A DNA stretch of 16,776 bases, from NCBI GenBank assembly GCA_910588015.1, contig CAJUOK010000029.1:1-16776 (forward strand), written 5' to 3'. Below are positions 6,127-15,100 of this stretch, one piece after another; positions within the stretch are counted from its first letter, which is position 1; every line of letters starts with the position of its first letter. The notes under the pieces were generated by a model. The model saw only the letters and a list, made by a program, of their open reading frames with translations, did not search any database and was not told the DNA's origin. The stretch comes from an uncultured Christensenellaceae bacterium (GTDB lineage Bacteria > Bacillota > Clostridia > Christensenellales > UBA3700). Position numbers and translations under genes: made by a program.

Positions 6127-6492
6127 ATGCTGAATAAAAAGACAAAACAACTTATGAAAGCGGTGTATTACAAGGCTGTGGAAAAAGACGGCACTTGTCT
6201 TATTTCGCAAAACGATTTGCTTGCGTCGATGCCTTATAATTTTCAGTTCAAAAAAAGCGAACTTGCGCCGTCGCTCAAATCTCTTGTCAGCGAGGGATAT
6301 TTCGAGCTCATCACAACAGAGAAAAAAGGCGAAGAGTATTATTGTATCACTCTTCAGAAAGGCGGATACGATTTTGCTTATCAGATAGCTAAAGAAAAAA
6401 GACAGGTAAGAATGAAAATTGCTTTGACGGTAGGCGGAGCGGTATTGAGTTTTATAATAGGTACGATATTAAAAGCGGTATTTACAAAATAA
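6127..6492 (+). CDS. Second winged-helix-like protein with C-terminal membrane tail, function unknown
   Basis: A 121-residue protein whose ribosome binding site GAGGT (6117-6121) overlaps the stop of the previous gene, indicating translational coupling. The N-terminal 85 residues look like a winged helix: QLMKAVYYKAVEKDG, then a recognition-helix-like KSELAPSLKSLVSEGYF, then a wing-like GEEYYCITLQKGG. The C-terminus has a basic stretch (AKEKRQVRMK) followed by one hydrophobic segment (about 97-117), giving a tail anchor with the DNA-binding-like part inside the cell. It is shorter than its neighbour because the central linker is missing. No database family is assigned here. The fold call is by eye and should be treated as moderate. 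Confidence 0.75.
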   Translation: MLNKKTKQLMKAVYYKAVEKDGTCLISQNDLLASMPYNFQFKKSELAPSLKSLVSEGYFELITTEKKGEEYYCITLQKGGYDFAYQIAKEKRQVRMKIALTVGGAVLSFIIGTILKAVFTK

Positions 6493-6502
6493 AGGAGATA
6501 TT

Positions 6503-6832
6503 ATGGCTACGTCGGTAGAATTTATAGAATACGTATGCGAACAAATACGAGGAGTCGGCGAAGTCAGACATAAAAAAATGTTCGGCGAATATATGGTATA
6601 CGTCAATGACAAACCCGTACTGTTGGTGTGCAATGACACGGTGTTTGTCAAGCCGCTAGACGTTGTCAAGGACGATTTGGCGGACGCTCCCACGGGAATA
6701 CCGTATAAAGGAGCAAAAGACCACTATATTTTGGATATCGACGATGCAGATAGGGCTGTGAATATAGTAAGCAAACTGGAAAAAGTAACTCCTTTGCCAA
6801 AACCCAAAAAGAAAAAAACTGCCGACAAATAG
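6503..6832 (+). CDS. TfoX N-terminal-domain protein
   Basis: A 109-residue soluble protein with a TfoX/Sxy N-terminal domain: the conserved KKMFGEYMVYVNDKPV core (residues about 28-43), VFVKPLD, and PYKGAKDHYILDI. It lacks the separate TfoX C-terminal domain found in proteobacterial competence regulators, and ends in a Lys-rich tail (PKPKKKKTADK). Stand-alone TfoX_N proteins are widespread and mostly uncharacterised, so a competence role should not be assumed. AAGGAG (6492-6497) overlaps the previous stop and lies 5 nt from the ATG, so this is the third gene of the 5612-6832 unit. The basic tail could contact nucleic acid, but this is inference. Confidence 0.85.
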   Translation: MATSVEFIEYVCEQIRGVGEVRHKKMFGEYMVYVNDKPVLLVCNDTVFVKPLDVVKDDLADAPTGIPYKGAKDHYILDIDDADRAVNIVSKLEKVTPLPKPKKKKTADK

Positions 6833-6877
6833 GCTTAAAATTATATAAAAGTATTTATAATTAATTATTGGAAATAT

Positions 6878-6923
6878 ATGCAATAGATTTATTTAAATTA
6901 CATATTTTAGCCATTGCATTTTT
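6878..6923 (+). terminator. Weak terminator-like inverted repeat after the TfoX_N gene
   Basis: ATGCAAT (6878-6884) is mirrored by ATTGCAT (6913-6919), which runs into five Ts (6919-6923). The 28-nt AT-rich loop makes the hairpin weak. It lies between the three-gene unit and the uvrB promoter, where a transcript end is expected. Confidence 0.3.
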
Positions 6924-6954
6924 GGATTTTCGACAATTTTATCAGTCGTAACAG

Positions 6955-6983
6955 TTGCCAAATGCGAACATTTGTGCTAAAAT
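6955..6983 (+). promoter_or_regulatory. uvrBA promoter
   Basis: TTGCCA (6955-6960), a 17-bp spacer and TAAAAT (6978-6983) preceded by TGC, an extended -10. The predicted start at about 6990 leaves a leader of only about 6 nt before the uvrB ATG, with no room for a Shine-Dalgarno sequence. Confidence 0.75.
6965..6978 (+). promoter_or_regulatory. SOS-box-like (LexA/DinR) operator in the uvrB promoter
   Basis: CGAACATTTGTGCT fits the Gram-positive LexA/DinR consensus CGAAC-N4-GTTCG with a perfect left half-site (CGAAC). The right half is GTGC instead of GTTC, plus one outer mismatch. It lies between the -35 and -10, where a bound repressor would block RNA polymerase. uvrB is a classic SOS gene in Bacillus, which raises the prior. 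Confidence 0.6.
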
Positions 6984-6995
6984 ACATTTGCAATT

Positions 6996-8945
6996 ATGTT
7001 TGAACTCAAAAGTAAATTTTCTCCTTGCGGAGACCAGCCCCAGGCAATAAAAAAACTTGTGGAGGGCGTAAACGACGGTTTGCGCACTCAAGTTTTGCTT
7101 GGCGTAACGGGCAGCGGCAAGACTTTTACGATGGCTAACGTCATCAAGGAATGTCAACGTCCCGCGCTTGTCATAGCTCATAACAAAACTTTGGCGGCGC
7201 AGCTTTGCAATGAGTTCAGAGAGTTTTTTCCCAACAACAGAGTAGAATACTTTGTCTCGTATTACGATTATTATCAGCCCGAGGCTTATATACCTCGAAC
7301 GGATACTTATATCGAGAAAGATTTGTCGATAAACGACGAAATCGACAGATTGCGCAATTCTGCGACCAGCGCTCTTTGCGAAAGTCGCGACGTGATAGTC
7401 GTGTCCTCCGTTTCGTGTATCTACGGTTTGGGCGCTCCTATGGAATATTTTGCTTTGGCAATTTCTTTGCGCGAGGGTATGAGCGTAGACCGAGACGCGT
7501 TGCTTGACAATCTTGTGGAAATTCAATACAGGCGAAGCGACATAGAGTTTGTCCGCGCGACGTTCAGAGTACGCGGCGATACCGTGGAGATTTTCCCCGT
7601 TGAGAGCTCTGATTATGCAATAAGAGTGGAGTTTTGGGGCGATGAAATAGAGAAGATATCTCAATTCGACCCAATTACTGCCAAGACAATATGCACGCTC
7701 AAGCACGTCAATATTTTTCCCGCCACGCATTACGTCGTCGAAAAGGAAAAAAGAGACGCTTGTCTTGACAGAATCAGAGCGGATATGGCGGAGCAGGTAG
7801 ATTTGTTTAATCAACAAGGCAAACTGCTCGAGGCTCAAAGACTAAAAGAGCGAGTGAGCTATGATTTGGAAATGATAAAAGAAATGGGGTATTGTTCCGG
7901 CATAGAGAATTATTCCCGTTATTTCGACGGCAGACAACCGGGACAGCCGCCATACACGTTGTTGGACTTCTTTCCAAAAGACTTTTTGTTGTTTGTGGAC
8001 GAAAGCCATATGACTTTGCCGCAGGTAAGGGCAATGTTTAACGGAGATTTGTCGCGAAAAGTAAATTTGGTCGATTACGGATTCAGACTGCCTTCCGCTT
8101 ACGATAACAGACCTTTGAAGTTTAATGAATTCGACGAAAGAGTCGGACAGATGATTTGCGTGTCGGCAACTCCGGCAAAATACGAATTGGAGCAAGCCGG
8201 ACAAGTCGTAGAACAACTCATAAGACCTACGGGACTTATCGACCCCGAGGTAGAAATACATCCGATAGACGGACAGATAGACGATTTGATATCTAGAATC
8301 AACGATACTGTTGCAAAAAAAGCAAGGGTGTTGGTCACGACTTTGACAAAGAAAATGGCGGAAAGTCTGACGGCGTATTTGACCGAAAGGCATATAAAAG
8401 TCAAATATATGCACTCCGATATAGACACGCTTGAGAGAGTGGAGATTATCGCAGGTTTGCGCAAAGGAGAATTCGACGTGCTTGTGGGCATAAATTTGTT
8501 GCGAGAAGGACTGGATATTCCCGAAGTGCAACTTGTCGCAATACTCGACGCGGATAAAGAGGGCTTCTTGCGAAGCGAAACTTCTCTTATTCAGACGATA
8601 GGAAGAGCAGCGAGAAATGCCGAGGCAAAAGTTGTGATGTATGCCGACGTCATTACGGACAGTATGAAAAGAGCGCTTGACGAGACTAATCGCCGCCGTG
8701 AAATTCAAAACGGTTACAATAAAGAGCACGGCATTACGCCTAGGACTATCGTCAAAGAGATTTCCAACACTTTGGAGATATCCAAAAAAGCCGAAGACAG
8801 ACCCGCAACTTCGCAAAAGGATATATCGCGAGAGTTGTCTAGGCTTACGTCGGCGATGAAAGTCGCGTCGTCAAATCTCGATTTTGAGTTGGCAATCAAA
8901 TATCGCGAGCAGATTGCAGAGTTAAAAAAATTATTGAAGAAGTAA
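6996..8945 (+). CDS. uvrB: Excinuclease ABC subunit UvrB
   Basis: A 649-residue damage-verification helicase-like subunit of nucleotide excision repair. It is loaded by UvrA, opens DNA around the lesion and recruits UvrC. Walker A GVTGSGKT is at 36-43. The tyrosine-rich beta-hairpin that locks one strand begins at YYDYYQPEAYIPRTDTY (89 onward). The DESH helicase box is at 335-338. A helicase C-terminal domain follows, with LLREGLDIPEV and QTIGRAARN. The C-terminal UVR motif that contacts UvrA/UvrC occupies about 608-649. The MFELKSKFSPCGDQPQAI opening is the family's normal start, so ATG 6996 is secure although no Shine-Dalgarno precedes it and the promoter lies about 6 nt upstream of the predicted leader end. 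An SOS-box-like site overlaps the promoter. uvrA follows after 42 nt. uvrC is not in the window. Confidence 0.97.
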   Translation: MFELKSKFSPCGDQPQAIKKLVEGVNDGLRTQVLLGVTGSGKTFTMANVIKECQRPALVIAHNKTLAAQLCNEFREFFPNNRVEYFVSYYDYYQPEAYIPRTDTYIEKDLSINDEIDRLRNSATSALCESRDVIVVSSVSCIYGLGAPMEYFALAISLREGMSVDRDALLDNLVEIQYRRSDIEFVRATFRVRGDTVEIFPVESSDYAIRVEFWGDEIEKISQFDPITAKTICTLKHVNIFPATHYVVEKEKRDACLDRIRADMAEQVDLFNQQGKLLEAQRLKERVSYDLEMIKEMGYCSGIENYSRYFDGRQPGQPPYTLLDFFPKDFLLFVDESHMTLPQVRAMFNGDLSRKVNLVDYGFRLPSAYDNRPLKFNEFDERVGQMICVSATPAKYELEQAGQVVEQLIRPTGLIDPEVEIHPIDGQIDDLISRINDTVAKKARVLVTTLTKKMAESLTAYLTERHIKVKYMHSDIDTLERVEIIAGLRKGEFDVLVGINLLREGLDIPEVQLVAILDADKEGFLRSETSLIQTIGRAARNAEAKVVMYADVITDSMKRALDETNRRREIQNGYNKEHGITPRTIVKEISNTLEISKKAEDRPATSQKDISRELSRLTSAMKVASSNLDFELAIKYREQIAELKKLLKK

Positions 8946-8987
8946 TATATTGATAATAAAGAGGATTAGGCATTTCAAGGAGTGAAT

Positions 8988-11792
8988 ATGGAGAAGAACA
9001 TAACGATAAAAGGCGCGAGAGTTCATAATCTTAAGAATATCGACGTGGAGATACCGCGCGACAAACTCGTAGTACTTACGGGTTTGAGCGGAAGCGGCAA
9101 GTCTTCGCTTGCATTCGATACTATTTTTGCCGAAGGACAGCGCAGATATATGGAAAGTCTGTCTTCGTATGCCCGTCAGTTTTTGGGGCAGATGGACAAG
9201 CCTGACGTAGATTATATCGACGGACTGTCTCCCGCAATATCAATAGACCAAAAGACTACTTCGCACAATCCTCGTTCAACGGTGGGCACCGTGACTGAGA
9301 TATACGACTATTTGCGTCTTCTGTATGCGCGTATAGGAATTCCTCACTGTCCCAAGTGCGGAAAAGAAATCGTTCAGCAGTCGGTTGACCAAATTGCAGA
9401 CAAGGTTTTGAGCGCCGGTAACGGCGCAAAAGTCCGCGTGCTTGCTCCCGTAGTCAGAGGGAGGAAAGGCGAATATTCCAAGCAAATAGACGGTTATAGA
9501 AAGAGCGGTTACAGCAGACTTATCGTTGACGGCAGCGAATACAATATTCTCGACGAAGAAGTTTCGCTCGACAAGAATTTTAAGCACAGCATTAAAATCG
9601 TCGTAGATAGAATCATAATTAAAGAAGAAGTCGGCAGACGTTTGACAGACAGTTTGGAAGCGGCGCTAAAGTTGGCGGAAGGGCTTGTAGAAGTGGAGAT
9701 AAACGGAGAAATTTCACTATATTCTACCAAATACGCCTGTCCCGATTGCGATATAAGCATAGAAGAACTTCAACCGAGAATGTTTTCATTCAACTCTCCG
9801 TTCGGAGCTTGTCCCGAGTGCTCCGGACTTGGATTCAAAAACGTGCTTGATACCCAAAAATTTGTCAAGTGGGACAAGTCTATTGCCGACGGCGCGTTTG
9901 ACGTGGGCGGTTGGAGTATGGATTACTTTAATTATCCTCATTCTATTTACGAGGCGTTGGGTAAAAAATATAAGTTTTCAACACACGTTCCCGTCAAGGA
10001 ACTGCCCAAAAAAGTATTGGATATACTTTTTTACGGCGACGGAGAAAAAGTGCAGGTCAACCGCAAATTTTCCGACGGCGTAACCAATTATAACTTTGAC
10101 GGAGTGGCTAATCATTTTATGGATAAATATAAGTCGCTCAATTCGGAGTTTATGAGAGGAGAACTCAGCAGATATCTTGCCGAGGCGCATTGCGACGTTT
10201 GCGACGGCAAAAGACTAAAAAGAGAAGTGCTTGGCGTGACGGTGGGCGGCTTGAATATATTTGAAGTGTGCGCGCTGTCGATAGACAAGTCTTTGGCGTT
10301 CTTCGAAAGTCTTCAGCTTGACGAAACGCAGTCTATCATTGCCAATCAAATTCTTAAGGAAATCAAATCCCGACTTGGTTTTTTGGTCAACGTCGGACTC
10401 GATTATCTACAGCTTACCCGTTCTTCGGCGACGCTTTCGGGCGGCGAAGCGCAGAGAATAAGACTTGCCACGCAGATAGGCAGCGGACTCGTCGGAGTGC
10501 TTTATATATTGGACGAACCGAGCATAGGTCTTCACCAAAGAGACAATGACAAATTGCTTGCGACTTTGGAAAGATTGAGAGATTTAGGCAATACGCTGAT
10601 AGTAGTCGAACACGACGAAGATACGATGAGAAAAGCAGATTATATCGTCGATATAGGACCGGGCGCGGGAGTCAACGGCGGCGAAGTCGTCGTCAGCGGC
10701 ACGCCGCAGGAAGTTATGGCTTGCGAAAAATCTATCACTGGCGCGTATATGTCGGGCAGAGAAGTTATTGAGCTTCCCGAAAAAAGACGCGAGGGCAACG
10801 GCAAATTTTTGCATATCAAAGGCGCGGTAAAAAACAATCTTAAGCGCATAAACGCGGATATTCCGCTGGGAACGTTTTGTCTTATCACAGGCGTAAGCGG
10901 CAGCGGTAAGTCGTCGCTTGTCAACGAAGTGCTCTATCCCGTGTTGCAAAACAAACTCAACGGCAGCGAAGAAAAAACTTTGAATTGCCAAGAAATATTG
11001 GGAATAGAAGAACTCGACAAAGTCATTGCTATAGACCAAAGTCCTATAGGCAGAACGCCGCGTTCCAATCCTGCGACGTATACCAACGTGTTTACAGCGA
11101 TAAGAGATTTGTACGCCAAGACTCCCGACGCTAAATCAAGAGGATATACAAGCGGAAGATTTTCATTCAACGTCGCGGGCGGCAGATGCGAGAACTGTTC
11201 GGGCGACGGAATAAAGAAGATAGAAATGCACTTTTTATCCGACGTCTACGTACCTTGCGCCGTATGCGGCGGCAAGAGATATAACAGAGAGACGCTTCAA
11301 GTCAAATTTAAAGGCAAGAGCATATACGATGTGCTTGATATGACGGTTGCGGAAGCCTGCGAGTTTTTCCGCAACGTTCCGCAGATTTACAACAAGATTT
11401 CCACTCTAAACGACGTTGGGCTGTCTTACGTTAAACTGGGGCAGCCGGCGACGACGCTTTCTGGCGGCGAAGCTCAAAGAGTCAAGCTTGCGACAGAACT
11501 GTCCAAGCGCTCTACTGGTAAGACCGTATATATTCTCGACGAACCAACAACCGGACTCCATTCGGCAGACGTAAAAAAACTCATTATGATTTTGCAGAGG
11601 TTGGTGTCCAAGGGAAATACGGTAATCGTAATAGAGCATAATCTCGACGTAATCAAAGTTGCCGACCATATAATCGACCTAGGACCGGAAGGGGGAGACA
11701 ACGGCGGTACGATTGTTGCCACCGGTACTCCCGAAGAGGTGGCAAAAAATCCAAAGAGCTATACCGGTAGGTATCTAAAAAGCAAACTATAA
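8988..11792 (+). CDS. uvrA: Excinuclease ABC subunit UvrA
   Basis: A 934-residue damage-recognition ATPase of nucleotide excision repair with two ABC modules. First module: Walker A GLSGSGKS (32-39), a zinc finger built from CPDC and CPEC, signature LSGGEAQ (483-489), then ILDEPSIGLH. Second module: Walker A GVSGSGKS (635-642), a zinc finger built from CENC and CAVC, signature LSGGEAQ (824-830), then ILDEPTTGLH. The UvrB-binding and insertion regions are present and the length is normal, so the enzyme should be functional. The start is ATG 8988, placed by AAGGAG (8977-8982) 5 nt upstream. The in-frame GTG at 8982 lies within that site. I see no promoter in the 42 nt after uvrB, so the gene is probably expressed from the uvrB promoter and shares its SOS control. 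A strong terminator follows. Confidence 0.97.
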   Translation: MEKNITIKGARVHNLKNIDVEIPRDKLVVLTGLSGSGKSSLAFDTIFAEGQRRYMESLSSYARQFLGQMDKPDVDYIDGLSPAISIDQKTTSHNPRSTVGTVTEIYDYLRLLYARIGIPHCPKCGKEIVQQSVDQIADKVLSAGNGAKVRVLAPVVRGRKGEYSKQIDGYRKSGYSRLIVDGSEYNILDEEVSLDKNFKHSIKIVVDRIIIKEEVGRRLTDSLEAALKLAEGLVEVEINGEISLYSTKYACPDCDISIEELQPRMFSFNSPFGACPECSGLGFKNVLDTQKFVKWDKSIADGAFDVGGWSMDYFNYPHSIYEALGKKYKFSTHVPVKELPKKVLDILFYGDGEKVQVNRKFSDGVTNYNFDGVANHFMDKYKSLNSEFMRGELSRYLAEAHCDVCDGKRLKREVLGVTVGGLNIFEVCALSIDKSLAFFESLQLDETQSIIANQILKEIKSRLGFLVNVGLDYLQLTRSSATLSGGEAQRIRLATQIGSGLVGVLYILDEPSIGLHQRDNDKLLATLERLRDLGNTLIVVEHDEDTMRKADYIVDIGPGAGVNGGEVVVSGTPQEVMACEKSITGAYMSGREVIELPEKRREGNGKFLHIKGAVKNNLKRINADIPLGTFCLITGVSGSGKSSLVNEVLYPVLQNKLNGSEEKTLNCQEILGIEELDKVIAIDQSPIGRTPRSNPATYTNVFTAIRDLYAKTPDAKSRGYTSGRFSFNVAGGRCENCSGDGIKKIEMHFLSDVYVPCAVCGGKRYNRETLQVKFKGKSIYDVLDMTVAEACEFFRNVPQIYNKISTLNDVGLSYVKLGQPATTLSGGEAQRVKLATELSKRSTGKTVYILDEPTTGLHSADVKKLIMILQRLVSKGNTVIVIEHNLDVIKVADHIIDLGPEGGDNGGTIVATGTPEEVAKNPKSYTGRYLKSKL

Positions 11793-11798
11793 TATTTA

Positions 11799-11832
11799 AT
11801 GCCAACGAAGATAGAAAACGTTGGCATTTTTT
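11799..11832 (+). terminator. Intrinsic terminator of uvrBA
   Basis: ATGCCAACG (11799-11807) pairs perfectly with CGTTGGCAT (11819-11827) around an 11-nt loop and runs into TTTTTT (11827-11832). It starts 6 nt after the uvrA stop. Confidence 0.92.
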
Positions 11833-11887
11833 ATACTCTTAAATTTTCTTTTTTAATAAATAATATATACAAATAAAAGAAATTCTA

Positions 11888-12011
11888 AAAAAAGTATACT
11901 TTTACTGACTGCCGTTTTGCTTGTCGCGAAACGGCATATTTTTTCAATATTATTATAGTTCACGATACATTATTTTGCAATAACTTTTGGTCAGTAAAAG
12001 TATACTTTTTT
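11888..12011. repeat. 124-bp element with 22-bp perfect terminal inverted repeats
   Basis: The 22 bases at 11888-11909 are the exact reverse complement of those at 11990-12011. Each arm also contains a 14-bp perfect palindrome, AAAAGTATACTTTT (11890-11903 and 11996-12009), whose centres are 106 bp apart. The inside carries an intrinsic terminator hairpin (11910-11944) and an AT-rich stretch, and has no ORF. ATTCTA immediately before the left arm and TAGAAT 5 nt beyond the right arm extend the symmetry imperfectly. Readings: a MITE-like mobile remnant (no clear target duplication seen), a paired operator for a dimeric regulator, or a long RNA hairpin. The surrounding 11833-12054 holds no gene. 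Confidence 0.9.
11910..11944 (+). terminator. Second intrinsic terminator, nested in the inverted-repeat element
   Basis: TGCCGTTTTGC (11910-11920) pairs with GCGAAACGGCA (11926-11936) over 11 bp with one T-G wobble and a 5-nt loop (TTGTC), followed by TATTTTTT (11937-11944). It is oriented for plus-strand transcription and lies about 80 nt after the uvrA terminator. It may be a back-up end for uvrBA or the end of a small RNA made in between. I could not identify a convincing promoter for such an RNA. Confidence 0.8.
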
Positions 12012-12054
12012 CGGAATAGAATGTATATATTTTATATATGATTTTAAGCGTAAA

Positions 12055-12084
12055 TTAACAAAAGAATTAGGTCGCTTATATAAA
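12055..12084 (+). promoter_or_regulatory. Probable promoter of the giant surface protein gene
   Basis: TTAACA (12055-12060) is followed after 16 bp by TATATA (12077-12082) or after 18 bp by TATAAA (12079-12084). The start would fall near 12090, leaving about 22 nt of leader that includes AAGGAG (12101-12106). The inverted-repeat element ends 43 bp upstream, close enough to act on this promoter. Confidence 0.5.
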
Positions 12085-12111
12085 AAGCATACTTGCGTGT
12101 AAGGAGTTATT

Positions 12112-15100
12112 ATGTTGAAATCAAGCAAAAGTAAAAAATTGAAAATATTATTATTGCTAATTATACTTCCAATAACGTTGTTATGTAGTGTTTTTATTAC
12201 TTTCAACCATAATTATAGCGCCGAAGCGTTAGGAGAAAGCTCGATAAATATCGGAGAAATATTTTGTTCCGATTATGAAAGCGGAAGAGGAAACGCATTT
12301 AATAAAGAATTTTGGAATTTGATTTCAAAAATAAGCGGGGAAACCCGTCCAGATTTAACGACTATAGAAAATCTTGGCAAAACAGAAAAGTCTTCGCAGG
12401 ATTTCAGAACATTAAATAACGGCAATAACGTAACGGTAACTATTGCAGGTAAACAATGGACTGCAACTTATTTGTCACGCAGTAATCCCACTGCAGATAA
12501 TCCGGACGGCGACCCTATTCTTACTTTATGGCTTACGACAGCTGAACAAAATCAAATCAAATCTGTCGAATGGCATTGTCAATCCGAAAATGTAAAAGGG
12601 GCTTACCCTAATAATATGTACGGTACGAGTTCAATGCGCGCAATTACTCTTAATAATGGTGGAAGTTACGCCAAAACATATAATGCTTCGTCTCTTACGC
12701 CTGTAGAGCAAAATACCGATAGCGAATGGAGTATGTTTACAATGGATTTAACATCCGGCAGTTTAATGGAATTTATTGAAGTTCCGGACAATATTTCTTG
12801 GCAACATACGCAAACCGCTAAAGACAAAATTTCTTATCCTTCACGTCCTGAAAACTTTAATTACAACAACAATAATGACGCTTTGGATATCGGAGGAAAC
12901 GGTTTATATGGTTCTTATGCCGAATATGACGGCTATACAAACTGGGCGAACGATAAAATTTGGCTGCCTAGCTTGGCAGAAACGGGAATAAGCGGTGAAG
13001 AAGGCATTTGGTTGCTATCGGACGACCAAAGAGCGGCTGACACGGTTACTTGGGTTCGTTCGGGACATTGGTATTCTTTTTATCAAGCAGTGTATGCGCT
13101 GACAGCTTTGGGAACAGGATACGGTAATTCGGCGCTTGCCGAAGTAAACGTCGACGCAATCAATGCGGTTCGACCGGCATTTCATCTCAATCTTAAAGCG
13201 GCAGCTATGAGTGCGCCTATTTTCTTTGAAGAACCTAAAGACGTTGTAAACCAATATAGCGGTCAAGCCCAAACATTGGCAGATATAGTCGATACAAGCA
13301 AGACGGATTGGTACGACGGAGCTAAAATGTCGTTGGAATATCCAAGCGGAATGACAAATGTCGGTTCATATCAAGTAAAAGTCACATTAACAAATGACGA
13401 TGACGAATTTCTCGGAGAACCAAATATAAGCATAGGAGAAAGTAAAAAAATAAGATTTTTTACTTTCAAGATTATAAAAAAGAAAATAGGGATAACTTTG
13501 ACGTTGAACGAAGACAAGATACCGCAGGTTAATGTGAACGAAGGAGAGATTTTTTCGGGAGATACGCAGACAAACGGGCGCGCGCCTACGTTTGGCTTTA
13601 GATATAAAAACAAAGACAACGGAAAAGAGTATGAAGATTATCCTGAGGGAGAGATAGGAACATTCGAGGCTAGCGCCTATATTGTCAACGACTGTAGTTA
13701 TGAGTTGAACAAGGCATATTCCATAGAATTTAAGAGAAATAGGACAAAGGTTGCAAAACCGAGTATGGCGATAGTGGAACAGGCTTATACAGGTTCAAAT
13801 TTGACGTTCAACGTGTCGCAGGTGACGGATAAGGTCACAATAACGCCGCCTGCGGGGATGACTTATGCCGACGGCGTATTGACAGCGAAGAATGCAGGAA
13901 CGTATGAGGTGAATATAGCTTTGGCTGATAACGGTAAGGCGACGTGTTGGGACGTAAGCGGCGATACCGAAGTAACGTCGGCATTTAAAATATCGGTGAG
14001 TATTACCGCAATAAAGTTAGGTACAAATATAGATTGCAGCGACGAAGACTTTAGTTGGGAAGTGGGAGAGCAAGTAACTTTTACAATTTCCGACGGCAGA
14101 ATCAGCGGCGATAACATTGAATATTATGTATATTATCTAAAGACGGGAGACAGTAATAAATACGACGCGATAGACGCGCAAAAAATAGTGGAGGGAGACA
14201 AGGTTAAGGTCAACATACCAAGAACTCTCGGCATAGGAAGTTATTTGTTCGTCGTCGAACTAAAAAGCAATATGGCGGACAACAAAAATTACTATATTGA
14301 CGGAGACAGTAAAACGGCTGCGTTCAGCATAGTGGGCAACGGGATTACGGTAACAGCCAACGATATAAGGTGGAAAGTAAATAATGCGGCTATAGGTCAA
14401 CTGGAAAACGGCAAGCTGTTATTGACTTACAACGGCAAGCAATTTGCGTTTTCAGTAGACGATAGCAACCTAAAAGCCTTGGGAGTCAAGATTGATACGT
14501 CTATAGGAAATAAAGGCTATGAGGGAGATATAGCGCAGACTAATGTAGGAGCGTCGTATAAGGCGACGGTTTGGCTATGTAATTACGACAGCACATACGA
14601 CGCTTACAGCGCAAGTTTTACGATTAATTATGAAATTAAGCAGGGTAAATACGATATGAGCAACGTCAAATGGAATTATGTTGACGGTACGCTTATATAT
14701 GACAAGACGGTTACGCATAAAGTTGAGTTGACAGGATTGCCCGGTACGCTTTCCGTTATAGACGACGGTTACGACGGCAATGAGTTTAAACCCGCGGGAA
14801 CCTATACGGCGAGAATATTGGGATTTAAAAATACAGACGGTAATTATATAACGCCATTGTACGATAAGCCGGAAACTTATGACGGAGAATTCGATTGGAC
14901 ATTGGATTGGCGTATAGAAAAAGCTACTTTGAATTTGGAATGGGAAAGCATAGACAGCGGAAAAGGCTTTAAAGTGTCAAAAGTAAAAGATATATATCAA
15001 GAGTTTATAGATAAATATATTTATACGACAAACGACGGGCAAGAAATCGATTTGGAAGATATAGAAGTCGGGGAAAATGTTGTCAGATACTGGGCGGAAG

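Noticed and set aside
7842..8816. Long minus-strand open frame (324 codons) opposite uvrB
   Set aside because: It lies wholly within uvrB, has no ribosome binding site or recognisable domain, and the plus-strand frame encodes complete UvrB motifs. Other minus-strand frames under uvrB, uvrA, hom and coaX are shadows for the same reason.
8982..8987. GTG start for uvrA two codons upstream
   Set aside because: The GTG begins with the last base of the AAGGAG ribosome binding site, which is correctly spaced for the ATG at 8988.
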